NCBI RefSeq assembly: GCF_029227915.1
Contig: NC_079886.1
Location: forward strand, 8,246,001-8,310,000
From: Hydractinia symbiolongicarpus
Lineage: Eukaryota > Cnidaria > Hydrozoa > Anthoathecata > Hydractiniidae
Reading direction: 5' to 3'
DNA length: 64,000 nucleotides
The notes under the pieces were generated by a model. The model worked only from the letters and a program-made list of their open reading frames with translations, was not told the origin of the DNA and searched no databases. Positions 11,019 through 24,640 of this stretch are shown here, in pieces. Positions within the stretch are counted from its first letter, which is position 1, and every line of letters begins with the position of its first letter. The translations under genes and the position numbers were made by a program.

Positions 11019-14000
11019 ATCAATATGCCAAGTCAACAATATTAGCGTTTTCACCTATTCATTATGTAACAACTACAATTTTATTTAAAGCAACGTTAGT
11101 TCTCTGTACGTAAAAAATATTGGCATGTTTCATAATAAAGACTAGATTCAGTAAAAGACATAAAAGTAATTTAACCTTTTTGGATGATGTAAGAGTCTAA
11201 CGTAAGCCATATAAATAACTATTTTAATCAAATTATAAGGCAATCGACGGCGATAAACAGTCTTTTTTTGAATAATTTTTTACAGTCTTTTTTTGAATAG
11301 TTTTGCATCCTTATAGATAGTACTATTGACTTTGTTCCTTGATTTGAAACAGTTGAAACCTCTTTGTTCATTTGCTCAAAACAGTAATTTAGGCGTGTAA
11401 TTGTTAGACCTCTATTCAGACTGGATGGAATTTTTAGCTAAAGTAAGAGAGCGAAGGGCGAGATAAAAAAAAAAAGATATGTGCATCATATAAAAATATG
11501 TTGTCCGAAGTTTTAAAAGGTGTTACATTTGCAATTTTCTATGAGCAGGAATAAAATACCCTACTTTTTTGCTTCACCGCAATTTGAATGACGTTATCAG
11601 AGGTGTTAAAATTGAACAAATTTTTTCTAGTATCATTAAAGTTTGCGCTGAAACGATTTTAAGGCATATTTTTTGATTTCATTGGAACTTTCTGGATAAC
11701 CAATATCTCTTCGGATCTTCTAGGAATTAAACTAACTTTCAGTTGCCCTTTTTATAATTTTAGCTATTGAGCAACAAATGTGGAGTAGAACCACGCGAGT
11801 ATACTAAAATTTGCAATTATTTAAAGGGAAAAAATCATTTTACCCCTAAGAATGTGTGTCTGATTTGTCAAGGAAAAAAATAATTGCCCTTCCAAAATTT
11901 ATGTCAAAAAAAAGTAGCTAGATTGTTCGTGATTGGTACTGTTGGGTAGCCAAATTCATCCTCATTTTAAAACTTGTCAGGTATTTTTGATAACTGTGGG
12001 ACAGTTTTTACCAGAATTTCGCCGAACTTTGCCCGATTGTCGTCCGATTTTTGTCCGTTTTTTGTCCGACTTTTGCCTGATTTTTTCCCGTAATACTACT
12101 AATAGGACTAATGTTATTTTATAAGCTGTTTTTAGCTTTCTTTTTTGTTATATGAAGAAAAGGTTAAGATTTTATATTGTTAGAAGCACATAGCGGATAA
12201 AGTATTAAAACACCCTAGGACTTCTCCGTAAGATGGCGGAATTGCAACCTTGATTTCAGGTCTGCTTTTCTTTCCCTAGCCACATTGGTGAAATAAAAAG
12301 AATCCTAGGAGCAAGATTGTCTAAATCAGAAAATTGCGAATGTGTTGTTACCTTGGACTAAAAAAATTTGTATAGTGGTAAGTAGTAGTAGTAGAAATAT
12401 TTGAATAGGACTAGTAAGCCATTTTTTTAAAAAAATTTCAATTTTTCCTGGTGACTTGTTTTAATATAAAATAAAACTCCAAATTATGCCAGCAAGATGA
12501 TAAAAAAATGACAAAAATGAAGATGATAAAAAAAGTTATGATACTAAGTCAACAGATAAAGGACAAATGTGCCAACTGCACTTCCCAAAATGCCCACATT
12601 ACAGAACAATAAGCTTGACAACTCGAAAAGGTCCGAAATATGGTGAAACTTGGGCATGTTGACGTCAGCATGAATTAGCACCCTAACATTTTAGATCTAA
12701 CCAAACAACCAAGTCCTGTAAGCCTGTTGTGAACATTGGTAAGTTCGAAATGCGTGTTACTTAGATAGGAACGACGTTCTTAATTGCTTATGGTCGCGAT
12801 CTTTAAAATTCCATACTCTGAAATTATATATTATGTCTATGATTGTAGTTGCAAGCTTGACACACAATTGACTCACAACTCAACTCTACTCATGCCACTG
12901 GGTTTTTAAAGCACTTGTATGGTTGTACATATTGAATAGCTAACATTTCGGCGGTCAGCAAAACCATACTTTTTGAAAGTCAGTAAAAATTCAAATGAAC
13001 ACTTGAAGTTTGGTACGCTATGTTTTTAAAGTTCATAACTTGTTTTTAAAGTTCATGACTTGCTAAATTTAGCCGGAGTTAAAATACCAGTGAACTGTTT
13101 TTTGACAGAATGTCAATTTTGATAAAAAATACATGAATAAAAAACATCTTTTGCTGTAAAAATAAATCTTAATTACCATAATGATTGTCAAGGTAAAACT
13201 TTGGCTATACTTTCAAGCCTATTCTAAACTTTTGAAAGTCACCTAAACCATTGATTTATTTTTACATTACTTTTAAAGAAAAATTTTTTGAAATCTCTGA
13301 ACACAGAATGGTAGTAGGGTACTTTGTATAACTGGTTGGTGGCCGTGGAAAAATGCACGGGTTTTTACCTTGAAAAAGGTTATGACTTAAAACTTAAAAT
13401 TACCAGGTCCTTCGCTTGAATTTGTTTTATGAAAAAGTTGTTTCATTTGTAGGCACAGAATGGTTTAACCTTAAACAGCTGCTTATTGCTAACAGCATGT
13501 ACGGCTCCAATTGAGTTAACTATAGAGAGATTTCACTGTCTTTGACATGAGTTCGTTAAGATATGAGTTGGTTAATCGAAAGATTATTAACATGTTGATC
13601 ACCCTTAAACTAAAGTAGAAAGAAGAAATTTGTAATATATGAAAAGCTGATTAAAATCATGAAAAAAAATCGCTTTCCTGCGATATTTTAGGTAAATTAC
13701 AAAATGCAGTTATTTTTAAAAAATTTATTCTCTACCCATATTGTTTTTTTACTTTTTTAAATGTTAGTAAGTGGGTGTGCCAAGGATGGAATACTCACAC
13801 TCGTCAAGGGTTCAGTCCTTTTTTATTTTTGTTAGAAGTAACAAGGTTTGTTTATTAACTACACTTTTTGATCACTGGAAATATTTGATAAAATACAAAA
13901 CAACACTATTTTATTACCAGCAACAATTACAGGTAAATGTATACTAACTCATATTCGTGAACTGAAGTATCATGTTTCTGTTTATTTAACGCTTATACAA

Positions 14001-14571
14001 ATCGTCGTTTAGTGTTAAATTTTATTGACATTTGTGACGTATCTCACTACAGTAAAAACAAGAAAATAAAGAAGCTACAACTTATGATTTAGTTTTACAT
14101 ATGCGTGTAAAGTTAAACACGGAATTTAATGTGAAGTAAATAACGCACGACATGGAGCGAGGGTAAAAAGGTAGGCAATTAATTTTCATTATGTTCAATT
14201 TGGTTAAACAGAGATCGGTTGCCTAAGCTTTAATATAATATTATCACAAATTAAGAAACTTTCTGAAAATTTAAAAGAGTAATCACAGCTCACTACCGTC
14301 CTTTTCCAACTACTCTTAAAACAAGTATTTTTTCTGAGTAAAATATTATTAATCATAGTTGCAACAAGACTTATTTTAAATATCTAAAAACAGTTATACA
14401 ATTTGTAATTGCATTTTCAAATTAGATCCCGAATTTAGCCTTTTTATGTCTAGTACTTTTTCATGGAAGATATTCTCGTGACCTCCTGTGTATATGCGCA
14501 TATTACCGTTAAAGTTGTCTATGTCAGCGTCCAAAATGTGGATCCTTAATGGCATCCTGACAAAGTCTTAA

Positions 14572-14631
14572 CCCTGGGGGAGAGGGGAAGGGGGCTCTCT
14601 TAAACCTCTAAAAGGCCCAGCAGGAATAGGG
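14572..14631. mobile_element. 60-bp TTAA-flanked remnant related to the piggyBac-like MITE
   Basis: TTAA at 14568-14571 is followed by CCCTGGGGGAGAGG, and GGAATAGGG ends just before TTAA at 14632-14635. The ends agree with the tips of the 0.7 kb MITEs in this window, with a G-rich run inside. It could be an internally deleted derivative. Confidence 0.45.
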
Positions 14632-15754
14632 TTAACCTCCATTTCTACATAATTTTCAACCCCATGGTTGCCTAGAAACACATACAAAACTTGGTTTTTA
14701 TGCCTCTCCAATTCGTCATTTTGACATTTTTTGTATTTTTCACTTAAGTTCTTATAAAATCAGCAGCTTTTGATAACACTTTAGTAAATTTTACTTAAAT
14801 AGCACTGAATATTTGTTTTTTCTGTACTATTTTAACCAGGAAATATTGATAAAACCTCAAATTAAATGACCTCCCATGCAGCATATTTCAAAGCAGTCGT
14901 CACACATACAGTTGTCTCTGATATTTTCCAGAAAAATCCGTTAAGCTCTTGTGGCTTCGACAGAAGATTCTAGAGCAGGCTTTATTTTTTTTACCTTTTT
15001 AAGAATTTTAACAATGTTGTCTAATTTTCTATGATTAAAAATTGTCATATTCATAAACAAATGGTATTTACTCTCCTGTTCTTTGTACCTTTTTTTCAAT
15101 CTCTGTACACTTCTTTGACATGAAAAAAGGTATATAACACAAATTTGACAATTGGATTATACTTTTTTAGAAATTAGGAGAAACTACACCCTCCAATGTT
15201 GAATTGGTTAACTCGAATGTGATTGTTCTGATCATTAAACCGAATTTCAGAAGTAAATTCTGCTTTTTAACACCTAAATCCCCAAACCAGCTAAAACCAC
15301 TTAAAACCACTCAAAACCTACCAAAGGCAGTCAAAATTAGCAAAACTCCTAAACTTTTCAGAACATTAAACACATAACATAACCTTTCTGCATGCATGTG
15401 GACAGACCTAGCGATTAGGAAAGCCATAAAATCTTTATGATAAAACTTTATTGGAATTTTTTACAAAACATAATTTACAAAAAATAATAGACGTATACCC
15501 CACCCTACCTTTATCACAAAAAGACCTCAAAAAACCCAATTAACAAGATGAGAATAAAGACTAGAATTATTAAAAACAAAATGACGTCGTCGGTTGTTTG
15601 CCGCCTTTTAAGACAACATCATACAGATGCCTTCATAAAAATTGTAGTCTTTATGTGTGAAAAATGTTATTATCAGGAAATTATCAGGACAAGTATACTA
15701 TCAGGGCTTGATTCTAGAAAGAAAACTTAAGCTTCTGTGCCCGCCTATTCGCAA

Positions 15755-16084
15755 ATAATTTAAAATTATTATTATTATTATTGAAATTATTTACCTGGGA
15801 TAGCCTCTTCAGTTCCTTTTAGGTACTGTTATCAACGAGCGTCCTGCGAAGGGAGTTTTACTGCATTTAAAGCTCCCATTTGAGTTACGAAACTCGTGCA
15901 AGCACAGCAATCGCTCAACTGGACAACTGCCTAAGGTATCAATCCTATTCTCATGCTGACCATTAAGCAGAAAGGATAGATTCACACTTTTATAGTCTCT
16001 GGCATGACTCGGCCGGGGTTTGAACCCAAGACCTCCCGCACTGGAAGCGAAGGCTCTACCACAAGGCTACCAGTCGGTGTTGTC
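15755..16084 (-). repeat. tRNA-derived SINE, minus strand
   Basis: Read on the minus strand from about 16084, the head contains GTAGCCTTGTGGTAGAGCC (box A-like, 16052-16070) and GGGTTCAAACC (box B, 16017-16027), spaced as in a tRNA promoter. A non-tRNA body follows and the element ends in an AAT-type repeat tail (plus-strand ATTATTATTATT near 15765-15783). This layout is that of a tRNA-headed SINE with a simple-repeat tail. Confidence 0.65.
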
Positions 16085-17545
16085 ACCCCAAAAACCTCGG
16101 TCACTGACCATAGCGCTTTGCCGTGCCGGGCGAAAAAAAGGTTTAAAAATATAAAGTAAAAAAATCAGACAAAAAAAAATTAAAAAAGTTCAGAGAAAAA
16201 AATTACAGGACAAAATTAGAAAAAAGAAATTCAGAAAAAGGTCAAAAATAAAAAGAAAAAAAAAACAGAAGGAGAAATAAGAAAAAAGAAAAAAAGCATA
16301 AAGGTAGGATGGGGTAGGGAAAGAATTAATTTTTTTGTATTTCAATTGAAGCAGTTTCTGAATTTCTTCAATTGCAGTTTATATTTCGTCACTTTCAACA
16401 GACATATTTTTAACCAATAAAGTATACAATTTATCCATAAAATCGTTACAGAAATCGTTACGTGTTGCAGAAATATTATTCTCCAGTACACACGTTTCTT
16501 TCAATTTACGACAGGATTAACAAGATATGCCTTTAGGTAACGACTTTGGGGAGAAGAAGGGTGAACCCAGGGGGGGGGGGGGCACGGAAAGTCCGAGGTA
16601 GTCGAAGTACGCTATTGGCTCAACTTTCCTTGAGAAATATACTATACTTTAAATATACTTTGCATTATCAAAAAGGGAACTGTTAACCACAGCCTTGCGT
16701 GCATCTTCTAGTAGATTCTTAACTATTATCATATTTCTAGCACGAAAATTGTTTAAGTATCGTGTACTGTATAATCTCTCGAAACACTTAGCTTTATTAT
16801 GCCCATCGGCTGTGGCTCTTTTTGGATAGTTTTTCCTTCTTTTGGGTTGTTTTTAATTGTTTTTGGGGTAGTTTTAGCTTGTTTGAACAGGTTTGTAATT
16901 TTAGTAGATACAACAGCTCTTTTCTTTTACTACTGGCTGTGAAAAAGAAATTTTTGATCTCAACTTTGGAACTAGACAATAGTAAAAAATGTACTCCTTA
17001 TATTTAACTAATGAATACTGCTCATGCTTACAAACAATTATGCGCCATTTTAATAATGTTAATGTTTGAAATCACCACTTTATTCCATGTTATAGATGGC
17101 GCAATGTAATTGCAGAATAAAAGCTTCCTGTTCTAAGGATAATTTATTGAAAGGAAACAAATGGACAAAATACGAAAAGGCAGCCCTGGATCATGCATCG
17201 GTGTGTAGCTTAGTTAATAATGGGTTTATATACATAACAGCTTTTTTTGCAATGATTTATGGAACACTAAATACTACCGCGTATTTCTTTCTTAATAGTA
17301 TCGCATGAGTCTATCCACGCAAGTAAAATACAGGTTATATGCATTTCTTATTGCTTAACGATATCCTAATCAGATGCCATTTTACAGCCTGAAAATAAAC
17401 GCCTTCAAAGTAAATAGCACTGTGATCAAACGCGTTACAGTAGCTTAGCTCATGTCGTTTTCTTTCGTTAGTATTGTAATCTTACAAGAAGCAACGGAAG
17501 TGTAGTCTAGTATAACTCTTATTTGCTACGCAATATTTTTTGTAG

Positions 17546-20500
17546 GCTTCTGTTTTTCTATCAGCTAATGAAGTAATCAATGACGCACCTGACCGACTTT
17601 TATATGGCGTGAATGAGAATCCGCCGATGTTTTCCGCAATGTTGTTTGGTTTTCAGGTTTGTTATTTGTAGACCTTTAATATTTGATAGGAAATATGATG
17701 ATATGCTTTATTGTTATAGAACTCAACTTTGGATCAAAATACTAATAATTTTATTTAAATATAATATTAGGTTACTGAGACTAAGATCTTTTGCTACTAT
17801 AAAAAATGTAAGCTAATCAAAATGAAAGGTTCTAAACAATGAAATGAAATCGGCAATTAGTTATGTTATAAAAAATAGCCGATCGTATAACATTTTTTTT
17901 GCTATAAAAACAAAACAATTCATGAAGAAAAATAAAACCAGTGAAATTTAAAATTGACGAAATACGGATAAATAACACGCTGATCACTAAATCGGCTTCA
18001 CTGTAATAATTTTTAGTCATATAATTACACCAAAGTATAAGACTCTAAATGAAAAGGTCTATAATCCCAGACATAAATTATTGTAAAGCAGGGCGGAATT
18101 TCAAGGTACGTAACCACAAGTAATCGAGAAAGCCGTTTCTATGCAAGTAAAACGCAACTCGAACTTGTTAATTTTGTTAAATTCATAGCAGATTTAGTAC
18201 TTTCTTTATTCGGTTAGATCTAATATCTCTGAGGGTACCAATTTTCGCTTACGTCAGCCCGCTAAGATTCCTTTTTTTTTGGTTGTGGACCGGATTTCTC
18301 CAACATTGAAGTGCCGCTGGTGTATTTGACGTTGGTTGGTTAAAAATAGTCTTTCTGCGAAAATATTATGTCTGAGGTTTTTTAGTTGCTTATTTTATAG
18401 CTGTTATATATTCTTATTTTTCTGAGATATTTCAGTTCTTTCAAGGTCACCACAGCAGCATTTTCAGAATTTTCTATAATTTTATAGCATTACTTGACCA
18501 TGTTTGGTTCAACTGTGGCAGTGCCATTCCTTCTTGCTCCAAGCTTATGCATAAAAGATAATCCTTTGGCAATGTGTGAGATTCTAAACACAGTTTTCTT
18601 TGTTTCTGGAGTGGCAACGCTATTGCAGACAACATTTGGATGCAGGTGCGAAAATCAAGTCTATTTCTGCTTGCAAGTTATGCAACATAACCGACAGAAA
18701 ACTTCCTGGTGATTTTCCGACGGAAAAATTTCTGTGGATCTTTTTAAATAGTTCTTATAAAAAATCCACATAGAAAATATTTCTTTGGCTTTGGTTCAAA
18801 AGCATTAGAATAAAAAGAAAAAGAACCCTTCCGTGAAGTATGAGCGATTATCATAGGATAAATAAAACCTATTCTCCTCAGATTTGGTGTTTATTTTTAG
18901 AACTGGGGCTCAAACACGCTGTTGCTTATATTCAAAATTACTCATGCTAAGATTCCTTAGAAATAGTACTATTACTTTGTTGCTTATAAAAAAATATGTA
19001 TATATAGCAGTAAACGAATTTAAATTGATTGTTCGCTGCAAAAATTATCGTAACTTTTATCAATTTTAGACTTCCAATAGTTCAAGGTGCAACATTTGCT
19101 TTCATTGGACCAACAATAGCAATTTTAGAACTGAAACCATTTCAATGCCCCGTCGAAAAGAGGAATTCCACAGATAGGTTTACAGGTACAGGTTATATTG
19201 TGACTTAATTTTCGTCTCCTGGCAAAATCTTCTCGACGAACTTGCCTAATTTCAAAGTTTTTGTTTACTTTTGAAAGATCTATGCAGTCCGAGCACTTAT
19301 ATCCCTCAACTTATTTGTTTTGCATTTGTTAAAAATTGACCGATACAAACTTATACATACTAGCTACAAAAGGCCACAACTTTGTCAATCTTGACATTAC
19401 ATTTATTGACATTTATTGTCACCAAAGCGCTGGTCAATAGAATTTTTTGTTATGTTTTCCACGTTCTAAATAATAGAACGTTTCACAAAGAGTAGTGATT
19501 TTAATTTATTAATATATTTTGATGTGTTGCTAAAAATTGAATTGAAGTTTAGTAGTTAGGAAAATTGAACGATGTTTTTATTATGCCCTGTATTTTATGT
19601 TTTTTTTTAGCAATTCATGATTGGAAAAAGGGGATGAGAGAGGTAATTAATAACTTTTATAATACTGTACATACGAGTCCTGTATAGAACTAAACTATGT
19701 TTTCTTCTTTTAGATTCAAGGCGCTATTATTATAGCATCTACATTACAAGTAATAATTGGTTTCACTGGACTAATAGGCTATCTAATGCGCTTCATTGGA
19801 CCGCTGACGATAGCAACAACAATATCGTTGGTTGGCCTTTCCTTGTTTAGAATGACTGGTGAATTTGCAGGTATAGTTTTTTTTGCATTGTTCGTGTACG
19901 GTTAAATATTCAGCAAAATTAATTTAAGTGAAGGCTATACATATGATCGTGACTGTGATGTTTTGTGTTTCAGGAAAACACTGGGGATTGGCAAGCGTGT
20001 AAGTATTCTTCCAATAATTTCTTTTAATTTTCGTAGGTTGTCTGCCATGCGTATTGAGAATAAAAAAAAAATATTCTATTTTAGAAATGTGTTTTTCATA
20101 ACCCTATTCTCTCAGATGTTGAAGAAAAGAATAAAGATATTTAAATTGTTTCCGGTACGTTATAAAAGAACTTTGTTGTTTATTTTAATAAGTAACAAAA
20201 AATAAAGTACAATAATATATATGAAATTGTACTACAGGTTGCTTTATCTCTTGGAGCCAGTTGGATGATATCGATCATCATTACGCTTATAAAAAACGGA
20301 CAATTAGATAACAAAGGACAAGCAGATGTGATGAGACAAGCTTCGTGGTTCAAGATACCATTGCCAGGTACTACTATCTTTTAAAAGCAATGAGCAAAAT
20401 CAGTATTGCAACAATGAGTTTGGAATACATAAACTTTTTTGATTAATTAACATTTTGATTAAGTATTTTTGATAAATCGAGAGGATAACAAGAGCGAAAA

Positions 20501-23229
20501 GTCAGTCGAATTTTGAAAGATATTTAATCTTCAAATTTTTGTAGCTGATAACAATAAGCTGGTGAGAGTGTACGTACTGTGAATCGTTGTTTTTCTACAC
20601 GATTATCCTTTTTTAATATATTTGTAACAATTCGAAACTTTTTGCAGTTTTTTATGGTAATTGTATTTGATAATTTTATAGCACCATGGGGATATCCAAC
20701 ATTTCATCTCGGAAGCTCAATTGGTATGTTAGCTGGAGTACTGGTATCCATTATTGAATCTGTTGGTAACTACATCAGCTGTGCACGTATGTCGGGTGCA
20801 CCATTTCCTCCATCGCATGCAATCAATCGCGGAATAGCAATTGAGGGTTTATCGTGTATTCTTGCCGGTCTGTGGGGTTCAGGAAACGGGACAACATCGT
20901 ATAGTGAGAATATTGCTGCAATTGGAGTTACAAAGGTTAGGAGAAAAAAATAACGTAGAATATATTAAGTCTCTTCAAAGGTTATTTGAAAATCACGGGT
21001 TTTAAAGGAGGAAATGACAATAGACTTAATTTAAATAATAATAAAATAATAGAAAAATTGCCTTAATATACAACATCATTGTCTTGTGAAATTGTTCTTA
21101 TAAAATGTAAGTGCTGTAACAGGTAAACACGTGCCGCTTCTATTTATATCTTTTTCGCCAAGACGAGAAAACACTTCTCTCTTATTCAAAAGAAGCGGCG
21201 TATTGGTGAAGTATTGAAGGCTGCCTTAAGACATTTCTTTCATACGAGATTTAACTGGTCTTACGAAGATCCTTAAAATGTTTTTTAAACATTTCTTTCG
21301 AACGGGATCTGACTGCTCTTACGAAGATAAAAAAAAAGTTTTTAACGCGTTTCTTCCGAATGAGATTTCACCAAACAAAAATATCTTTGAGACTCCTAAC
21401 GTGTTATAGGTAAAGAAGAGACGCCTTAAAGAGGTCTTTTTGTTCACTTTATCCTTTTGCCTGTTAGGCCTAACTTCAAACAACGAAGAATACGCTCATT
21501 GGTGTAGAGGGCGCTTTTTACGGAGTAATACGGTGAAACGTGTCCGCGAAAATAATTATATTAACGAAATAAAAATGTAAATAATCTATCTTTTAGGTTG
21601 CTAGCCGAAGAGTCATACAATTTGGAGCGATCTCGATTATATTCTTTTCTGTTTTTGGCAAATTTGGGGCTTTCTTTACCATGATACCTGTACCAATCAT
21701 AGGGGGAATGTTTTGGGTTTTATTTGGCGTCATTGTATCAGTGGGGTTATCGTCTCTTGAACACGCTGACTTGAAATCACATAGAAATCTTTACGTACTT
21801 GGATTCTCACTCTTTAATGGTATGGTGCTGCCAGACTGGGTGATAAAAAATCGTAATGATATTAGAACAGGTAAACTCATGATCTTTGTTATGCAGTTCT
21901 GACGAGTAAGATTAGCCACATGGTTGATAACCGTTCATGAAGCATAATCTAATAGTTAATCGACCGGCAGGCATGTCGTCTTGCCTGGAACAATTTTTCT
22001 CAATCATTTCATATCTTATGTTGATGCATGCGCGCCCAAAAGATAAAATATTAGCTGCATTTTTTTATCCGACATAACTTAGCTTGATTCAAATATATGT
22101 ATGCTAACCAAATTTGCTTAGAAAGCCTTTACAGTTTTCAAGGTTTTTAATGAAACTCTCAAAAATTAGCGATTTGAATTTAATTTTCAGATTTCTTGTG
22201 AAAGCTTTTTCGTAATTTTGTTTTCTTGATTAAAAAGATTGAGGCTATGGTACAATTGCTCAACAGCGCTTTAGCCACACGAATTCAATGTATTTTACGC
22301 GAATAAGCACGTTATATGTTAACAAGAAAGCACAAGAAATAACCTTCTGTCAGATAACATTTACCTTTTTTAATCGTTTTATACTTTAAATTGGCAAATA
22401 TGGCGTAAAAACGAAAAATATGTATTGCTTAGTTGCTGAAAAAGATCTTGTTCAATAGTATATTCAATTCAACTATAATAAGTTTTGTATATATGGCATG
22501 TAAATATGTTTATAACTGTTATTATATATTGTGTGTAGATCTTTTGACCTCAGAATACTTTTTACAACAGATCTTTATAAGAGTGAAAATTTTGCTTACA
22601 CTCAATTCTTACAACTGAGTAGCTGCGAACCCTGAAGACAAAATCAACATTCTACCCACACATTTTAGTTGCACAGTATAAGTAATATGCAGAATATTGG
22701 ATTGGTTTCTCAGATTTAACTAAGGAAAATCAGAGACATTTACATGATTTCGTGTAGGGTCGGGCTCGCAAGGTTTCATAAGTATAACTCTTATTCTGGC
22801 AACTAGACGTAAAATATTACTTTCATGTATTATACTTGTAAAACAAAGATGTTTTTATCAGACATTACTAGACTTACAAGATCTAAGGTAACTTCTATCT
22901 TAGGAGTAGAAGAACTTGACCAAACGTTGTATATACTGCTCAGCTCGCACATGGCTGTAGGTGGCATCACTGCTTTGCTATTTGACAATATCATTCCTGG
23001 AACAGCGAAGGAACGAGGTTTAATGGAGTGGCATAAGAACAGTCTATCAACTTATCCGAAAGAAGAGCGTGCAATTTATGACATACCATTTGTGCAGAAA
23101 TATTTAAATGGTAAAAACTGGGTAAAATATTTTCCATTCCTACCGCATCATCCGAAGAATGACGGTGGATATGAAAGGACAGCTTATGTACGTTTTGGAG
23201 CTATAAAAGATACTTTCATCAACTTGTGA
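17546..23229 (+). CDS. SLC23-family nucleobase/ascorbate transporter, copy 1 (5' end missing)
   Basis: A multi-pass membrane transporter of the NAT/SLC23 family, which moves ascorbate or nucleobases with Na+ or H+ across the plasma membrane. Exons: 17546-17656, 18488-18645, 19070-19185, 19611-19642, 19714-19870, 19974-19998, 20085-20154, 20238-20367, 20682-20935, 21597-21870, 22904-23229; all join in frame, giving about 550 residues. Landmarks are [18 protein letters not shown] (the TM1 QH motif, split by an intron), [40 protein letters not shown] (NAT signature region) and [15 protein letters not shown]. Compared with copy 2 it has NPPM instead of NPPW before TM1 and GNY instead of GDY in TM8. 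No ATG lies in the first exon before NPPM, so an upstream first exon is missing from my model. An alternative acceptor for the last exon at 22862 also keeps frame. Confidence 0.88.
21231..21375. repeat. Short tandem repeat in SLC23 copy 1 intron
   Basis: A unit of about 57 bp starting ACATTTCTTTC and containing TTACGAAGAT repeats at 21231, 21289 and (diverged, partial) 21345. Just upstream, CCGCTTCT near 21133 and AGAAGCGG near 21191 form an inverted pair, so the repeat may sit beside a small MITE. Confidence 0.55.
22488..22594. repeat. Direct repeat, copy A
   Basis: The segment starting TATATGGCATGTAAATATGT and ending TATAAGAGTGAAAATTTTGC recurs with small differences at 23786-23891. Copy A lies in the last intron of SLC23 copy 1 and copy B lies downstream of its stop codon. 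It is either a dispersed repeat or a trace of a local duplication. Confidence 0.75.
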
Positions 23230-23785
23230 CTTACAAGTCCTTTTATTGACGAATAATTTTGTTGGAGTGAGTCATGAGTGTGTCAACAGTGCCGTAACAA
23301 CCCTAGGGGCTGTGGAGGCTGCACTCCCCTAATAATTTTTGAAGTGCTAACTTTTTTAAGCATATAAGTTACATAACACACCATGCACTATGGTCAATCT
23401 TTTAATCTTTAAGGATGGTCCATCTTTTAATCTTTAAGGATATGTAGTATTAGCCTCATCTATTCTTGAAATGACTTGTTTAGCCAGACTAGAGCATCAA
23501 TTTCCAAATTTTTTACACTCGGACACAACCACAATGAGCCTGCTTGAAGCCACTATATCTCAGCTCTCCAATCCTATCTTTGTTGCTACAGCACTGGGTC
23601 AAAGTCCTGAATAAGTCAAGAGTTGTTCAAAGGATTATTTTAAGATCTGACTGAAAAATTATTAGAAAAAACTGTGAACAAGAATTTTATAAAATTAACA
23701 AAAAGTTAGAAACTTTTTTGGAGGTAATAAAAATTTTGTAAGACAATGCTAACAATGGCGCTAACTTTTACTTTAATCAGTATTG

Positions 23786-23891
23786 TATATATGGCATGTA
23801 AATATGTTTATAACTGTTAATACATTGTATGTAGATGTTTTGACCTCAGAATACTTTTTACAATAAATCTTTATAAGACTGGAAATTTTGC
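23786..23891. repeat. Direct repeat, copy B
   Basis: Second copy of the segment at 22488-22594, about 1.3 kb away in the same orientation, with a few substitutions and a short deletion in the middle. It contains AATAAA at 23862-23867, where copy A has a changed base, so only this copy offers a canonical polyadenylation signal. Confidence 0.75.
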
Positions 23892-24528
23892 ATCTCACAG
23901 TGATATTAAAACTGATATTTTCTTTAAAGCTGATCCAGATAAGTTGTTCACATAGGCCTCTTTGGAGTAGTAGAACATAAAATTTGAACTAAAATCGAGG
24001 GAGGATTGGTTTTTCTTGTTGGTTTTGCAAATTTTGCAAATGTCCTTACTGAGGCTTGGTGACCCAATGTGTTGCGCATCCACTTAGAGTGAAGTTAGAC
24101 TCGCTGCGTTGGTCATTGTCCTAAACATATCCATATTTTGGGCAAGGGTTTCACACTGATAAGTAAAAAAACTTAAATAACAAAGCTGGCTGGCTGACTT
24201 GAGAAAAAAACAACATCGTCATTTGATGTCAATATTTATTTTCCCTCATTTTCCCTCATTTTCCTCCGTTAATTCTGTGGAATGTTACACCGGAGCAAAG
24301 CCATTTCACTTTGTGCGTTGGAGTGAAATTATTTCGTTCCGATTCCTTGATCGTACCATAAACCGTGTGGACACGAAGTCATTTGGAACGGAAATTCTTC
24401 CAAAACACCAAACAATATAACTACTCACCCTCCACATGAGAAGATGAAACAGAATCATTTGAGAGTTGTCGTGATAAGTTGCAAACTTAATTAATAACAT
24501 AAATTTAATAAAATGTAATAATTTTAGT

Positions 24529-24640
24529 TTCATAGCAACGACTGCGTCGAGATTTCTGCTTCATAGCAACGACTGCGTCAAGATTTCTGCTTCATAGCAA
24601 CGACTACGTAAAAATTTGGGTTTTACAGCAACAACAACGT
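24529..24640. repeat. 31-bp tandem repeat, three to four units
   Basis: Units beginning CATAGCAACGACTGCGTC start at 24531, 24562 and 24593, followed by a diverged unit (ACAGCAACAACAACGTC) near 24625. The period is 31 bp. Confidence 0.75.

Larger units (their letters stand above)
5922..17545. other. Gene-poor AT-rich region with scattered repeats
   Basis: No frame longer than about 100 codons has convincing protein character. Recognisable contents are the TTAA-flanked MITE at 6073-6776, an 80-bp MITE at 7291-7370, a pogo-like terminal fragment near 9006-9075, a tRNA-like repeat near 10905-11018, a 60-bp TTAA-flanked remnant at 14572-14631 and a minus-strand SINE at 15755-16084. Low-complexity runs include a CCGATTTTTGTCCG-type repeat near 12010-12100, purine-rich DNA at 16135-16320 and a G tract at 16570-16582. 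A first exon of the SLC23 gene starting at 17546 may lie here, but I could not identify it. Confidence 0.55.

Noticed and set aside
17096-17308. 70-codon frame before the first SLC23 exon, considered as the missing start
   Set aside because: Its sequence has no transporter-like character and no donor that joins in frame was evident.
21128-21200. Inverted CCGCTTCT/AGAAGCGG pair as a separate MITE
   Set aside because: Only 8 bp of pairing and no target duplication; recorded with the nearby tandem repeat instead.
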